DNA of 64,000 bases, from the NCBI RefSeq assembly GCF_963082655.1, contig NC_081556.1, positions 72,835,227 to 72,899,226 of the forward strand. Direction: 5' to 3'. Shown here one piece after another: positions 10,859 through 21,870 of this stretch; the stretch's first letter is position 1; the number at the start of each line of letters is the position of its first letter. The position numbers and the translations under genes were made by a program. Source of the DNA: Stomoxys calcitrans (Eukaryota; Arthropoda; Insecta; Diptera; Muscidae). Under the pieces are notes generated by a model, which was not told where the DNA came from, ran no database searches, and saw only the letters and a program-made list of their open reading frames with translations.

Positions 10859-11339
10859 GTACCAATGACTGAACCACAGCACAACACGTACAATGCAGCA
10901 TAATTAAACGGTGTGAGGAGCGACCGCTGATCATTGCTGTCTGTTCGTTCGGCTTTTTATTAACCACACACATATGTAACAACAACAAACAATAACAACA
11001 ACCAACGGTGCGAGAAGCGACCACGGAGGTTTTGTGTTACTATTTCCCGCTTGTTACCTTACCCACTGACCTGCACAAAGAGAATGAACGAGCAAGTGTT
11101 CTCCTTTTATATGTTTTGGAAAAGAGCTTTCAAACACAAAGCAAACCTGAAAGCTTAACTTAACGAAAATAACATAGTGTTCGATAATTCTCAATGTTGT
11201 CAATATCGCGTAAACTAGGAAATATGTCTAATGAACAATCTCGATAAAAGTGACTGCGTATGCGAAAAATTTTACTGGCAAATGTATTTAATTAACTATA
11301 AAACTAAGTAAACAGTGATGAATAAAGCGGTCCGCTACA
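10859..11339. other. Unassigned spacer
   Basis: No gene seen. Two similar words, GGTGTGAGGAGCGACCGC and GGTGCGAGAAGCGACCAC, lie about 95 bp apart, possibly remnants of an old tandem repeat. (CAA) and (AAC) words occur near 10975-11000. Confidence 0.4.
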
Positions 11340-11395
11340 ACTACTAATATTCAGGAGACAGTGTTTGCTATTTTCAGCAAACTTTTTTTATGCGT
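11340..11395 (-). repeat. T-repeat terminal fragment, inverted to its neighbour
   Basis: CAGTGTTTGCTATTTTCAGC is the complement of the start of the copy at 11526. The two ends face each other across about 130 bp. Confidence 0.6.
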
Positions 11396-11525
11396 GTATA
11401 TTACATGAAGGGCCATTATCGTGAACTTTCCCTTGCTACAGGCGTGCTATTGTTAAGGCAGCCGAAGGAAGAATATTCTTAAGGATGTTGCTCGAAATAT
11501 ATTTGGTTTCCCGTGGTTGCACTCT

Positions 11526-11885
11526 CAGAAAAAAGTTTGATGAAAATAGCAAACACTGTCTGCTGAATATTAGCAGTTAATTTTGCTACTATTATAACAG
11601 TAGTTCTGCTATAACAGCAGTAGTTCTGCAATTTCAGAGCAGCAGGCTTACTGCTGAAAAGTCTGTTGTTTGCTGAAAATGACTGCTCCTTAGTTATGAA
11701 GCGGATGTTCGTAGAAAAAATAAAATACAAATGTAAATGTGTGTCTCAGTGGATGCTTATAAACACCACTGAATGTGCACTTTCCACAATCTTTTTTCTT
11801 TAAATTTAGAAACAAAAGGTCATGCCAGTTGTGTACACATTAGTAGAGCAATAACAAAAAATGCGAGCGATCTCTTACTCTTTTG
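11526..11885 (+). repeat. T-repeat copy 3
   Basis: Begins AAAAAAGTTTGATGAAAATAG and follows the copy at 29275 through the CTCAGTGGATG and AGAGCAATAACAAAAAATGCG blocks, then stops. It provides the uninterrupted reference for where DINE copy B inserted in copy 1. Confidence 0.7.
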
Positions 11886-12039
11886 CAAATTTTAATTGGG
11901 AAATTGTTACTGGATTAGTACGCTAACACACCGTTATATTGTGAAGCAATCGGTAAACAAAACACAGCTGTATTTATCGCGATAATAAGTCGCTAACTGG
12001 TACCCATCTGCCGTTTAAGGTTTATCGTTAGGATAAGTA

Positions 12040-12240
12040 TATGCATATATACAGAAAATCAAATTCCGTTAACTATTGTAGAAGAATATCGACACTATAA
12101 ATTGTAACCGGAGAATGAGAAACCCGGCTTTAGAATGTCAAGATGATGAAGTATATAAACTTTATGGCGTCATATATAAGTATATCAAGATCTTAGAACG
12201 GAATGATTATACCAACATCCCATGGCTCCAAAAGCAGACG
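12040..12240 (+). repeat. Old DINE-like 3' remnant
   Basis: The stretch CAAGATGATGAAGTATATAA followed by ACTTTATGGCGTC is a diverged version of the DINE 3' block (CAAGAATATATATACTTTAT). 11886-12040 before it shows nothing recognisable. Confidence 0.45.
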
Positions 12241-12329
12241 GAAAAAAATTCTATGCGTCAGCTGTTGACACGAACGTGGACCTAGCTTTAAATGAGTCGA
12301 AACTTTCGATCAGTCAAAGAGTTTTTGAC

Positions 12330-12490
12330 TTAAGGCTGGTACTATGTTTGCTTTTTGCGACGAATATCAATATTTTTTAGCGATTACTTGGAAGATAAAA
12401 ATAATACTTTATTCAAAATTTTACTATGAGTAATGAGGGAATGTCCTATTGAATAAAATCATCAAGTTCTTAGCTTCAAAATCTATTATC

Positions 12491-12545
<55 letters not shown>

Positions 12546-12711
12546 CTTTTGTTTCCCTCGAATATATTTAAAAACAATTGCATTGTCACATACCTTAATA
12601 TAAGATTATTACATCTTGGGGTGTGTGATTGATTACAACTTAAACAAATAAAAGTAATCGCGAAAAACATTGATTTTCGTCGCGAAAAGCGAATATAGTA
12701 TCAATCTTTAA
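12330..12711. mobile_element. TIR element (GGTACTATGTTCG family), 382 bp
   Basis: The left end TTAAGGCTGGTACTATGTTT and the complement of the right end TTAAAGATTGATACTATATT continue in parallel for about 50 bases (GCTTTTCGCGACGAAAATCA-like, then GCGATTACTT). It is non-coding. It contains the AT microsatellite at 12494-12543. Longer relatives lie at 47625-48593 and 35520-35862. Superfamily not assigned. Confidence 0.7.
12494..12543. repeat. (AT)n microsatellite
   Basis: About 25 uninterrupted AT units inside the TIR element. It explains the poly-Ile/Tyr peptide in the minus-strand open frame across it. Confidence 0.95.
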
Positions 12712-12724
12712 ATATATGAGTAAT

Positions 12725-13090
12725 TCCCCATCGATAATCGCAACATTCGTTATTATCGATATTTCGGATAATAAATATCGATAGTATTAATACACCGTTA
12801 ATTTCCGATCACCTATATTTCAAACGAAAGTGAGAAGTACAAATCAAGGAATCGATTTACATAGAAGCCAAATCAGTGCTCAGACCAAATAAAACTAAAT
12901 TTAATAAAGTCAGCTGAAATTCGCAAGAGAAATCTTTGTACAAAATGTTAGCCAAATCGAAATAAAATAGCGCCCTCTATAGGTACAATGTATCTTACAG
13001 TGTCGGATCTCTTATTTTTCCGATAGTATCGATAGGAAAAATATTAACCGATGTGCAGACCAAAAATAAAATATCTTTTTTCAAGTTTTT
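12725..13090. repeat. ATCGAT-rich segment and DINE-like remnant
   Basis: ATCGAT occurs at 12730, 12755, 12777 and 13028 (and again at 13204). 12880-13010 reads like a worn DINE tandem unit (AAATGTTAGCCAAATCG, then GCGCCCTCTATAGG). No gene. Confidence 0.5.
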
Positions 13091-13104
13091 TGCCTGTTAG
13101 GGCG

Positions 13105-13190
13105 AGCCTTGGCTTTCCTTTTCCATTTGCATCTCCGATCATTGAGCTCGTCTCGAAAGAGAAACAAACAAAATTGTAAAATATCTTTAG
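13105..13190 (+). repeat. Short dispersed repeat shared with 62490-62580
   Basis: CATTGAGCTCGTCTCGAAAG and AGAAACAAACAAAATTGTAA recur near 62540-62580 with few changes. In both places it lies close to DINE-like remnants. Class unknown. Confidence 0.55.
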
Positions 13191-13244
13191 TTACGATAGT
13201 GCCATCGATATTTTTTCAATTCCTGGTGCAAATGTACATTTCCA

Positions 13245-13500
13245 TGAATGCGTGCTATCCAATAAAGTTTAAGCTCAATGATAAGGGACCTCCTTTTGTA
13301 TAGCCGAGTCCGAACGGAGTGCCGCAGTGCTACACCCCTTTGGAGAGAAGTTTTTACATGGCAGAATACCTCACATATGTCGCCAGCATTACGAGAGGGT
13401 AACCAACGCTTACATTTTTTCTCATGTTCTCGCCAGGAATCGTACTCAGACGTACATGCTATCCTATGCCCTACGATATTCCTGTAGTGAACTTCTTTTA
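13245..13500 (-). mobile_element. SINE-1 copy 2
   Basis: The reverse complement shows the A-box region TAGGGCATAGGATAGCATG, a B-box-like GAGTACGATTCCTGG and the body word CGTTCGGACTCGGCTATA. The overlapping open frames here (110 and 114 codons, opposite strands) are by-products. Confidence 0.75.
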
Positions 13501-14268
13501 CTAAAGAGTCTTCTGCCACCTTTCCCCTTAGTTTGCTCCTATCACATGAAGAATAATACGAGTCATTTAGGAGGTTCGAATGTCCTCCACACTTTCCACT
13601 TCTTTTTCGGGTCTACAACTGACTACCCTTTCCTTCATTTCCTTCTGTATTTTCACCAGCGCCGCAGCTAAGGCAACGATGATCAGAGAAATTGTCGTCA
13701 TCCAAAACTCCCCAGTCAATACCTTCTGCCGATATTCGTCTAGTATCTCCTACCTGTTTCTGTTAATACGCTAGTTTATTTCCATTATTTCAAATCGCCG
13801 ATTTTCAACTTTAACATATTCGATAACCAGCCGTCCCTTTTATACAAAATCTACAATTCTGCATATCATATCTGGTTATCAAATTGCAAACAAATTTGGT
13901 AAAGTCAAATCAATGATCGCTATTGTCAAATCTTCATTTGTGTCGAGGTTTTGGCCACCTGGGTATAAAACGACGAGTATCTCTGCTTTTGACTCCTCAG
14001 ATATTTGTATAAGTAAGTAAATGGTACACAATGGGTTTTATTATCTTATCTACGCATTTTTCGTAATGAACCTTTATATCTCATATTCCCGTAAAAGTTT
14101 ATTTGTAGAGCAAATAGACGACATACATACATCTGTGTATACCCATGAACATTTTCACATAAAATAGCCATATAATAAATCAGGGGAACAGTCTTTTGGC
14201 ATTTCTTATATAACATAAAAGCCTTATGGAAGTTCTCGTTCCCACTTACATGTTATGCAAGGCAAGGA
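13501..14268. other. Unassigned DNA
   Basis: No recognisable coding region, RNA gene or repeat. A plus-strand open frame of 114 codons crosses from SINE-1 to 13671 and has no family motif. Confidence 0.4.
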
Positions 14269-15235
14269 CTAACATAAGCCAGTAATCGATTCTAAATACT
14301 TAAAAGTAACATCGAAAAAGAAAATCGAAGTCAGGAATTCCGTGCAACATACAAAATCCATATTTGTTTTTTTTTTAACTAAGCCCCTAAGTTGGGTCGT
14401 GTTGTCTGTTAGTCGCAAAAATCGAGCAATGACATAGGAATTGCTCCAACGTTTCATTAGCTTCCCCACATGCCCTACACATGCTATCACTTGCCGCACC
14501 GATTTTGCATGAATGAACTATGTGCCCTGTAGTGATACCGTAAGCTATACTGACGTCCAGCATATTTCCTTTCAGCAATAGCCTCGTTTTCTCACAATCT
14601 GGATGTCATCACAGGATTTTCGTGGACATACCGTCCGTTTCGCTGTTCCACTATGTTAATTCGCGTGCATAGCTCACGCAGTCTTCTGGCCTTCATTGTT
14701 AATCCGTCTATTATTGCATTCCCCCTTACCCCGCTATGGCCCGGCACCCAATCGATGCGTATCGTGCGATTCTAAAAGAAGTCGTTAATTTCCTTCTTAC
14801 AACGCAAGACTGTTCGTGACTACTGTCCTGGTTGTTATTGCCCATATGGCCGTAAAAATGCACAACACCACCTCATGCATTCAGTGATCGCCGGGATCTC
14901 TGCCTGTGACCGTGTTATGTCAAGCAGTCTAAAACCGTTTTTAGTCCCCGGGTTTTCAATGTCAACCCCCAGGACCACTCTTTCCTCTAGCTTTGATCCA
15001 TTTGTGTACAATGATCTTCCAGATGGCAATACCACGGTTCCGTCAATCCAAGATCACTCCTTGGTATATGACCTTTCAGATATCGAAATCATTTTATTGA
15101 GGAAACGTGGTGCTTCAAATTGGCCCACCTTCTTCTTCCTCGTGACCAGGCAGATTTCAGTCTTCTCTGGGTTGACATTGAGACCCCTAGGTCTAGCCCA
15201 GTCATATGCCATGCTCAAGCCCCTTTAGACCCTTC
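14269..15235 (-). mobile_element. LINE-B copy 2, internally deleted and decayed
   Basis: On the minus strand it reads MAYDWARPRGLNVNPEKTEI (RT thumb side), then jumps after FLNKMISISE directly to SWIDGTVV and the RNase H start YTNGSKLEE. About 250 residues of the post-RT region are missing. RSQAEIPAITECMRW and the C-terminal MCRACGEANETLEQFLCHC follow in different frames. The 3' end (GGCTTATGTT near 14275) lacks the usual tail. The 20 bp tandem repeat at 15258 starts next to its truncated 5' side. Confidence 0.8.
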
Positions 15236-15257
15236 TGCATAGCTAGCTCGATCCTTA

Positions 15258-15317
15258 CCCCTAACCCCTTTTAACTACCCCTTACCCCTTTTAACTACCC
15301 CTTACCCCTTTTAACTA
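15258..15317. repeat. 20 bp minisatellite, about 3 units
   Basis: The unit TTACCCCTTTTAACTACCCC repeats nearly without change at a 20 bp period. Confidence 0.85.
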
Positions 15318-15500
15318 GATCGATGCCTAAAGAAGCCGTTATGCCATTAATATGCATATTTTGATCATTAATTAGGTTAGAATTGCGTCTGGAAATTTAA
15401 AAAGGTTGTCGAAACACTATTTGTTGGGGAGTTTTATCTTCTAATTTTAAAATGTATTTATTAAAATTTTAAGCGGCTAGGCTTTTTCAAACACGGGCAG

Positions 15501-15522
15501 TTGTTGTTGTTGTTGTTGTTGT
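15501..15522. repeat. (TTG)n microsatellite
   Basis: Seven TTG units followed by TCGGC. In this genome such runs often mark the complement of a retroposon (CAA)n tail, but no element body is recognisable next to it. Confidence 0.8.
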
Positions 15523-15595
15523 CGGCTCTAAGAGATTCTAATTCCATTAAAAAATTATTGAAAGAACATATTGCCTGAAGCACTAAAATTTTTTC

Positions 15596-15700
15596 CTTTT
15601 TGTCACTCGATTCGTTCGCCATCTCAATGAAAGCAGATGTTTTCCCTCTATAAAATCAGCTGTTGTCAATGAATTGGCGAACGAATTGAGTGACAAAAAG
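15596..15700. mobile_element. 105 bp miniature TIR element
   Basis: The terminal inverted repeats of 25 bp at 15596-15620 and 15676-15700 differ by one base (CTTTTTGTCACTCGATTCG ...). The internal part is 55 bp. It is a MITE-like structure able to fold into one hairpin. No target duplication is certain. Confidence 0.75.
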
Positions 15701-15715
15701 AAAACAAGTTAGTAG

Positions 15716-15900
15716 CCATGATGACCTTTACATGCCCGGCTTTTGCGTCTAACAGATACCTCACTTATGTGGGGACACTATACCAGACATGAACCAACTT
15801 AGGGGAGTGGCATGGAAAACAATTAGAATTTTGTACAATTTTGTAGCCGACTACTCGCTTAGGTGTATGTCCACAGCGGTGTGGGGCGGTTTAATATCTG
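15716..15900 (+). mobile_element. LINE-B 3'-end fragment
   Basis: Encodes a worn version of the LINE-B C-terminus (DMNQLRGVAWKTIR) and ends with TTAGGTGTATGTCC and GGGGCGGTTTAATATCTGC, the family 3' signature. Confidence 0.75.
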
Positions 15901-15904
15901 CAAA

Positions 15905-16395
15905 ATTGTTGAATCGATTATTTTGAAAATTGAAAATGACAAAGATTTAAATAATAATCGTAACAGAAAAAAGTTCAGATTAAATTGAAAAAAAAAATGA
16001 TTGAATCAAGCAATTTTTTAATTGAAAATTGCCAAAATTTCAATAACGATCGTAATTGGTAAAAAATTTCAGATTCAATTAAAAAATGATTGAATCAATT
16101 AATTTTTTAATTAAAAATTGCAATCACGATCGTAATTGAATTTTAAGTTCAGATTCAATTAACAAAATGATAGAATCAATAAATTTTTTAATGGAAAATG
16201 ACAAAAATTTCAATCACGATAGCAATTTAAAAAAGTTTAGATTCAATTAAAAAATTGATAATAATTTTTTAATTGAAAATTGTCAAAATTTCAATCACTG
16301 TAACGAAAAAAAAAATGTATTCAATTAATTTTTTATATGAAAACATTTTTACTTTCAATTACACTTTAAATTGAAAAAAAAAAAATCGTGATATT
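15905..16395. repeat. Degenerate tandem array rich in TTCAATTAAAAAATTGATTG
   Basis: About five worn units, each near 80-95 bp, with TTTTTTAATTGAAAATTG and CAATCACGATCGTAATT words. Similar stretches lie at 27950-28000 and 41880-42060. AT-rich satellite-like DNA, no coding content. Confidence 0.7.
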
Positions 16396-16399
16396 TTTT

Positions 16400-17140
16400 T
16401 TGCACATGGTTGGTGCAAATTAGAGTAATCAGTTTATATACACAGAATGCTTCCAGTTATGGTCCCTATGACTGGGCTCCATTGGCACTAATATGTTAAC
16501 AATTCATTTTGTCCACTTCCTTGAGCTCCTTTTTGTGAGTCTTCCCTATTTTAACAGTTCACTTTGAGTCATTTTCATTTCAATTTCCGTTGCTACCTAA
16601 GATTCATAAAAAGAATTTCCTCCTTCCTTTTTGTGTTGCATGTTTCTGTTGCACTCATTAAGAAGGAAAACCGGGGTTCTAGTGCATTTAATTTTTCATC
16701 TATGATTGCAATGATTACGTCATTTTTTCTTAATTCGTATGTTGATAAGATGAAAAGCTTGTAAGAGGTGGGTGGGTAGATATTCGAAACCAAACAAAGA
16801 AAAACAACGCTGCTAATTTTTTCGCCCACATCAGCCCCATAGTTTCCTGCACTATTCATGTGCAATGGATGGATACCACTTCGGATTTTACGCATTTTTG
16901 GCCTTCGTGAAAAATATTGATTGTCACTGTAAAACACGAACTTTAGGGGAAAATAAAACGCACTGAAACGCAATTTTGCGCTTGAAAACGAGGATAGCAT
17001 TTTTCTCCATACAAAGTTAGGAAGAAAACCGATTTTGGGCAAATAAAAAACTCTTATAAACTCTTTTCTCCTTTTCATGGGCAAAATTGCAATTTGAACA
17101 AAGAGTGTATTTAGCTAAAAAAAAAGACATATACAGGGCA
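16400..17140. other. Unassigned DNA with a 163-codon open frame
   Basis: The minus-strand frame 17084-16593 encodes a 163-residue basic protein with no motif I recognise and no typical dipteran gene context. Some words near 16880-17095 (CGCAATTTTGCGC) suggest an old repeat. More likely chance than a gene. Confidence 0.3.
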
Positions 17141-17269
17141 CCCGTCAATAAGTGTTACCAATTCAAACAATTTTTTGTTGTGTGAAAATATTTTTTATGA
17201 TTTAAATGACAAAAGTTTCAAAATCCATTGATACACATTTCCCGGGAAAATCTCCAACGGGCAAGATGG

Positions 17270-17560
17270 CGACAGAAGATGTCAATGATATGCATTCGTT
17301 GGATGTAGTTGATCTAATTGTGTCTGAGTCGAAAATCTTTGCTTTAAGTCGCCAGGCCCTGATGGTGTATTACCAGTTGAATTACAAGCTATGTGGGATA
17401 GACTGGCTCCTCCACTTAGGGAAATATACTCGGTATCTGCATGTCTCCTGTGCGATGGAGAGACACAAAGTTCATTTTTACTCCAAAAGCAGGAAAACCT
17501 TACCACACGAAGGCGAAAGAGTTACGTCCTTCCACTTTTCATCCGAACAACTGTTAAAAG
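17270..17560 (+). pseudogene. LINE reverse-transcriptase fragment
   Basis: One frame reads SPGPDGVLPVELQAMWDRLA, which is the RT entry motif of LINEs. After a frame change it reads FTPKAGKPYHTKAKELRP, the next conserved RT block (I/V-x-I-P-K-x-G-K...FRP). The 135-codon frame at 17206-17613 lies out of register with the first block. A similar scrap on the minus strand is at 60280-60335. Confidence 0.75.
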
Positions 17561-17819
17561 GCACCATAAAAAAATTGCGATTACAGGAACACAGATACAT
17601 TCCGCAGAAGTGATACTGAGTTCTATGAGAAAAATAGTAGATTCAACTAATTACAAATGTAATTAATTGCTTACGAATTGGATCATAAGCAACTCTGTTT
17701 CAACGTACTTGCTTTTGTTGTAAATCGTTCTGTGACTTTTTTTTGTAATTTAAAGTAGGGAAACTCTGAAAGAAATTGCTTTTAAGTGCAACGATTGAAA
17801 ATCTGACATTTTCTTTTGT

Positions 17820-18460
17820 TTCCTCCTTAGGAGTCACCTAAGAGAGGAAAAATGTTGTGGGTAAACATAAAATCTATGAAAAAGTGGTCTAAGCGCAAAT
17901 TCGTCCAATACGGGAGTCGTTCTTTTAAGCAGGGGATACAAGTTACCAACGGTGGCACCTGTCTCCTTGAGAGGGAAGAAATTGAATTACAAATTAAATA
18001 TTTTGGAAAGTGCAAGAAATTCAACGAATTTCCTATACAGCTGCAAGAGAGCCAAAGTTGGTGATTTAAACCGTGTGGTAGGCACTGGGTGTATGCTGCA
18101 GTTGACTGACCTAAATATAATGGCGCTTCAAAAGTCCACATACTGTTCAATACTCAACCGGATCCAAAGGATGGATTGTTTGTGCATCACAGCCGCACTA
18201 ATGACAACATCATCTGATGCACTGAACTTAATGCTGCACCTAATGCTTCTGGACATCGTGGCTAGATAAATTGCTGCGACCCCTGCTGTGAGGCTAAGGT
18301 AGCATTCTCTTTGGTCACGTAGCAGATACGGACACTGTGTTAACCTTCATACAATGTCCGATGTGTGAATAACACCCTGAGCCGCTGTTTGATAAAAAAG
18401 TACTGTTTGGAACTTCAATATCCCTGGTAAAAAAAGTTACGAAAAGTTCTATACGAATGG
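17820..18460 (+). pseudogene. LINE post-RT/RNase H fragment
   Basis: LNRIQRMDCLCITAALMTT and ALNLMLHLMLLDIVA at 18155-18265 match the post-RT region of RNase H-bearing LINEs (QRMACLCITGAMRTTPT-type). Worn versions of KFYTNGSG near 18440 suggest the RNase H start. Upstream, 17820-18100 is probably the same element, frame-shifted. Probably one insertion with the piece at 17270. Confidence 0.65.
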
Positions 18461-18484
18461 TTCTGGATGGTCCAATCGTAGAAA

Positions 18485-18570
18485 CCGTAGAAAGGCATCT
18501 TCCGTCTTCTATTCATGTGGTATCACAATGGACGAAAACGTCTATGTGAGTCTGATGGCAGACTGCGACT
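18485..18570 (+). mobile_element. SINE-2 body fragment
   Basis: GTATCACAATGGACGAAAAC and GTGAGTCTGATGGCAGACTG recur at 41750-41815 (plus), 28795-28850 (minus) and 58650-58700 (minus). Confidence 0.65.
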
Positions 18571-18894
18571 ATTCTACGTTTGAAACTAGAAATTATTTTC
18601 AGCTGTGTGACGTTAATCAGTATCCCTTCTGTTGACTCCATAATAAACAGTTCAAGATATTCAGGTTCTTCACATCTTTTAATGAAGGCATCTGACAAAT
18701 CAAGAGACTTTTCTAGTCAATGGAAAGGAGATGGTATTCAAACTAAAATTGGTGATAAATGAAGTCGGGTACTGAAAATGGAACAGCTTTAACTGACAAT
18801 CACTTACAAAGAAAATTGCCGCAAATGCAAATTTGCCCTTGAAAATTCCATTAAGAAACAGGGACAAACTTTTCACATATTAATTCGATTTAGG

Positions 18895-18965
18895 TTTTAG
18901 TTCAACGATAAGGGGCCTCCTTTTTATAGCCCTTTCCGAACGGAGTACCACAGAATTGCGTGAGG
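18895..18965 (-). mobile_element. SINE-1 fragment
   Basis: AACGATAAGGGGCCTCCTTT and CGAACGGAGTACCAC match the complement of the SINE-1 body. Confidence 0.65.
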
Positions 18966-19892
18966 GCAACTACTCCATATCTTCATGCCATGTTACCACT
19001 TTTTAATTCAACTAATTAACTTTAATTTTTTCCTGGCCAATCGGAAAAGTAGATTTGTAAATAATATTAACCATTATTTTGGATATTCCAACATACCATA
19101 ATAATTGCCGCTTAATGACTATTTATATTTTGCATGACAACGGTTAGTTTTTCATATTTTCTGCTCAAATATCTTCAAACATTTTTGCTCAAAATTTTAA
19201 TTGTTCTCAGTAATTAGTTATTTGAAATGATCTAACAGAACAAATAATTTTTTTCTTCAATATCGTTCGAATTGATAACAGTTTTGCCCAATCAGCTAGT
19301 TATTCAAGTACGTGTACTTATGTTTGTGACTTATTTATCCATGATCGAAGGTAGGTGAGGGTCGGTTGGCTCGATATGAATCATACTGTGTCGAAATTCT
19401 ATATGCGTGATGATAAACAAATAGACACAAGTGAAAATATGAATGTTTCCAGGTACAGAAGCTTGTTGTTTCATATCATATCATCGATCTATTTTTGTGA
19501 CCTTGTGTCTAGCGGTCTTAACACTAGAAAAGCAAAGCCTAAGTTTGCCATGAATTTCGTTTAGTGGATATTTTAAATCTCCCTCCCTCTGGAAAAATTT
19601 ATAACATGAACTTAAAGTCGGAACCGTATTTTCAATGTTCTTTTTCCGACTGTCATTTTATAATGTCCACAACAACACCTTTAGAATAGATTTTGTTCCA
19701 ACAATGTTGAATACATTTATTTTCCATAGAACTATTACACCACCATCGCATTTGGGCACTTTTTAGTATATTTAAACATACTTTTTGTAAAGCGTAACCT
19801 TGGATAGCCATATTTAGGGTTTGGATATACATATTCCAAGCAGTGCTGCCGTTTTAGGTAGGTTCCTACCAAAATTGGTAGGTTTTTATTCT
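18966..19892. other. Unassigned DNA
   Basis: AT-rich with no supported gene or repeat. Short open frames (69 codons at most) have no motif. Confidence 0.4.
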
Positions 19893-20040
19893 CTTGTTGT
19901 TGTTGTTTTAGCCACATTTTCATGAAGAGTTGGCGATCCGAGCTTCATAAGGACTCAGTATTTGTGCAAGAACCGGTGCCGCCCGGCCTCTCACTGAGAC
20001 TCTCCACTCAATACCGCTGATTGTTCGCGTTAATTACTGA
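19893..20040 (-). mobile_element. SINE-3 3'-end fragment
   Basis: (TTG)n, then TTTTAGCCACATTTTCATG and TTGGCGATCC, matching the complement of 59899-60267 (GTGGCTACGACAACAACAAC tail). A LINE-mobilised short retroposon with a (CAA)n tail. Confidence 0.6.
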
Positions 20041-20179
20041 CAAAATCGCAGGGGATAACTCAAAATTTATTCACTTCTTGTCATTTCCGTGTATTCGTTA
20101 AGAGTGCAATATAAAGTCATTGATGTCAAGGAGCCAAATACTGTTGCAAAGGGATCTCTTCCAAATTTCTGTTGTGCGT

Positions 20180-20525
20180 TCAACGCTTTCAATGGGAAAT
20201 TAGGGCTATGTGGTCCGATCTGGCCCATACTCAGAAATTAAGGAGTTCATGCAACTCACTGTAATAGCAAAAATGGGTAATAAAAACACAATTTTGGGGT
20301 TCAAACACTTAAATCGGAATTCCAAACTCGGCACGGTTGTTCATTGAAATTGAAGCAAAAATATGTCTTTACGAACTCAAGATTTCTTATCGGAAGATAT
20401 ATATAAAGGGTACATCTTTTAAACTAAGGCTGTAGAGTGATTTCAACAAACAGACGGACCGAAATGTCTCGATCCTATAAGAATAACGATGAAACACTGA
20501 TTCCAAGTTCATAAACAGTATAAAC
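20180..20525 (+). repeat. Diverged DINE-like remnant
   Basis: ATATATAAAGGGTACATC, CAGACGGACCGAAATGTC and GATCCTATAAGAATAAC follow the order of a DINE microsatellite and 3' block but are strongly changed. It lies immediately before copy C. Confidence 0.5.
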
Positions 20526-20531
20526 AAGAAA

Positions 20532-21236
20532 CAAGTAAAAGCGTGCTAAGTTTGGCCGGGCCGAATCTTATATACCCTCCACCATGGATCGCATTTGTCG
20601 AGTTCTTTTCCACGCATCTCTTCTTAGGCAAAAAAGTATATTAGAAAAGATTTGCTCTGCTATTAGAGCGATATCAAGATATGGTTCGGTTTGGACCACA
20701 ATTAAATTATATGTTGGAGAACTGTGTAAAATGTCAGCCAATTCGAATAAGAATTGCGACCTTTGGGGGCTCAAGAAGTAAAATAGAGAGATCGATTTAT
20801 ATGGGAGCTGTATCGGGCTATAGACCGATTCAGAACATAATAAACACGTATATTGATGGTCATGAGTGGAACCGTCGTAATTTCAGGCAAATCGGATCAT
20901 AATTGCGACCTCTAGAGGCTCAAGAAGTCAAGACCCAAGATCGGTTTATATGGCAGCTATATCAAAACATGGACCGATATGGCCCATTTACAATCCCAAC
21001 CGGCCTACACTAATAAGAAGTATTTGTGCAAAATTTCAAGCGGCCAGCTTAACTCCATCGGAAGTTAGCGTGCTTTCGACAGACAGACGGACGGACGGAC
21101 ATGGCTAGATCGACATAAAAAGTCGCGACGATCAAGAATATATATACTTTATGGAGTCTCAGACGAATATTTTGAGTAGTTACAAACAGAATGACGAAAT
21201 TAGTATACCCCCATCCTATGGTGGAGGGTATAAAAA
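20532..21236 (+). repeat. DINE-1-like element, copy C
   Basis: Ends as in copy A (ACAAGTAAAAGCGTGC ... GGTGGAGGGTATAAAA), but with only about one and a half central tandem units instead of five. Nearly identical to copy A elsewhere, so it is of the same young subfamily. Confidence 0.82.
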
Positions 21237-21870
21237 TGAGTCAAGTTCGGCCGAGCTAACTCTTGGATGCAATTAATTGTGTGAATATGAATTCATAAAT
21301 TCTCAGTTAATAGAGGATTGGTTTTTACAATTTATGCCCATCCCGAGAAAATGATGTAAGTGGCACCTTTTCGATTTTTGCATTTTGGAGAATATTGATA
21401 AAGAATGCATTTTTACTTTAGCCGAGCTCTACCATGAACCGTTATAAAGTGATAGCGAAAATAATTTTGGTGAAGCAGGTTGAGGTTATGATACAGGAAA
21501 ATCTTCAAAAATTAATGGCTCTCCTGTCATAAACCGTCTACTGAGAACCTTTTTCGAATGTGGTGTGTTGTAAAAGTGAAAGTTTCAGTCTTCATTCAGG
21601 TTCCATATTTTCCGTAAAATAATTAATTTGAATTCGCTTAAACCAGCTTACATAGCACTTCTTCCATTTCGAATGACCTACTAACGAAGAATGGGTCGAA
21701 AAATACCCCAACTTATTTCTAGCTTGATCTAGGGAAAATATATTCCAATTCTGATTGGCGTAAAGGGGACGAATGTATGTCTAAGGCATTTATATGTGTG
21801 CATGGTAGTCCAAGACCCACTTGAATGGGTCAACCAAATAATTTTGGAGAAAACTGCTCTTACAAAACAC
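21237..21870. other. Unassigned DNA
   Basis: No gene recognised. A short palindrome GACCCACTTGAATGGGTC is at 21811-21828. Confidence 0.4.

Noticed and set aside
12476..12670. 64-codon frame with alternating Ile/Tyr
   Set aside because: It is translation of an (AT)n microsatellite.
16593..17084. 163-codon minus-strand frame as a protein gene
   Set aside because: No family motif, no splice or promoter context, and part of the stretch looks like old repeat DNA. Kept only as an unassigned note.
17206..17613. 135-codon plus frame as a gene
   Set aside because: It overlaps, out of register, a LINE reverse-transcriptase fragment readable in the neighbouring frames.
18171..18190. ATGGATTGTTTGTGC as the missing tetraspanin exon 1
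   Set aside because: It lies in a LINE post-RT block (MDCLCITAALMT) and lacks the VKYxLFxFN continuation and donor site.
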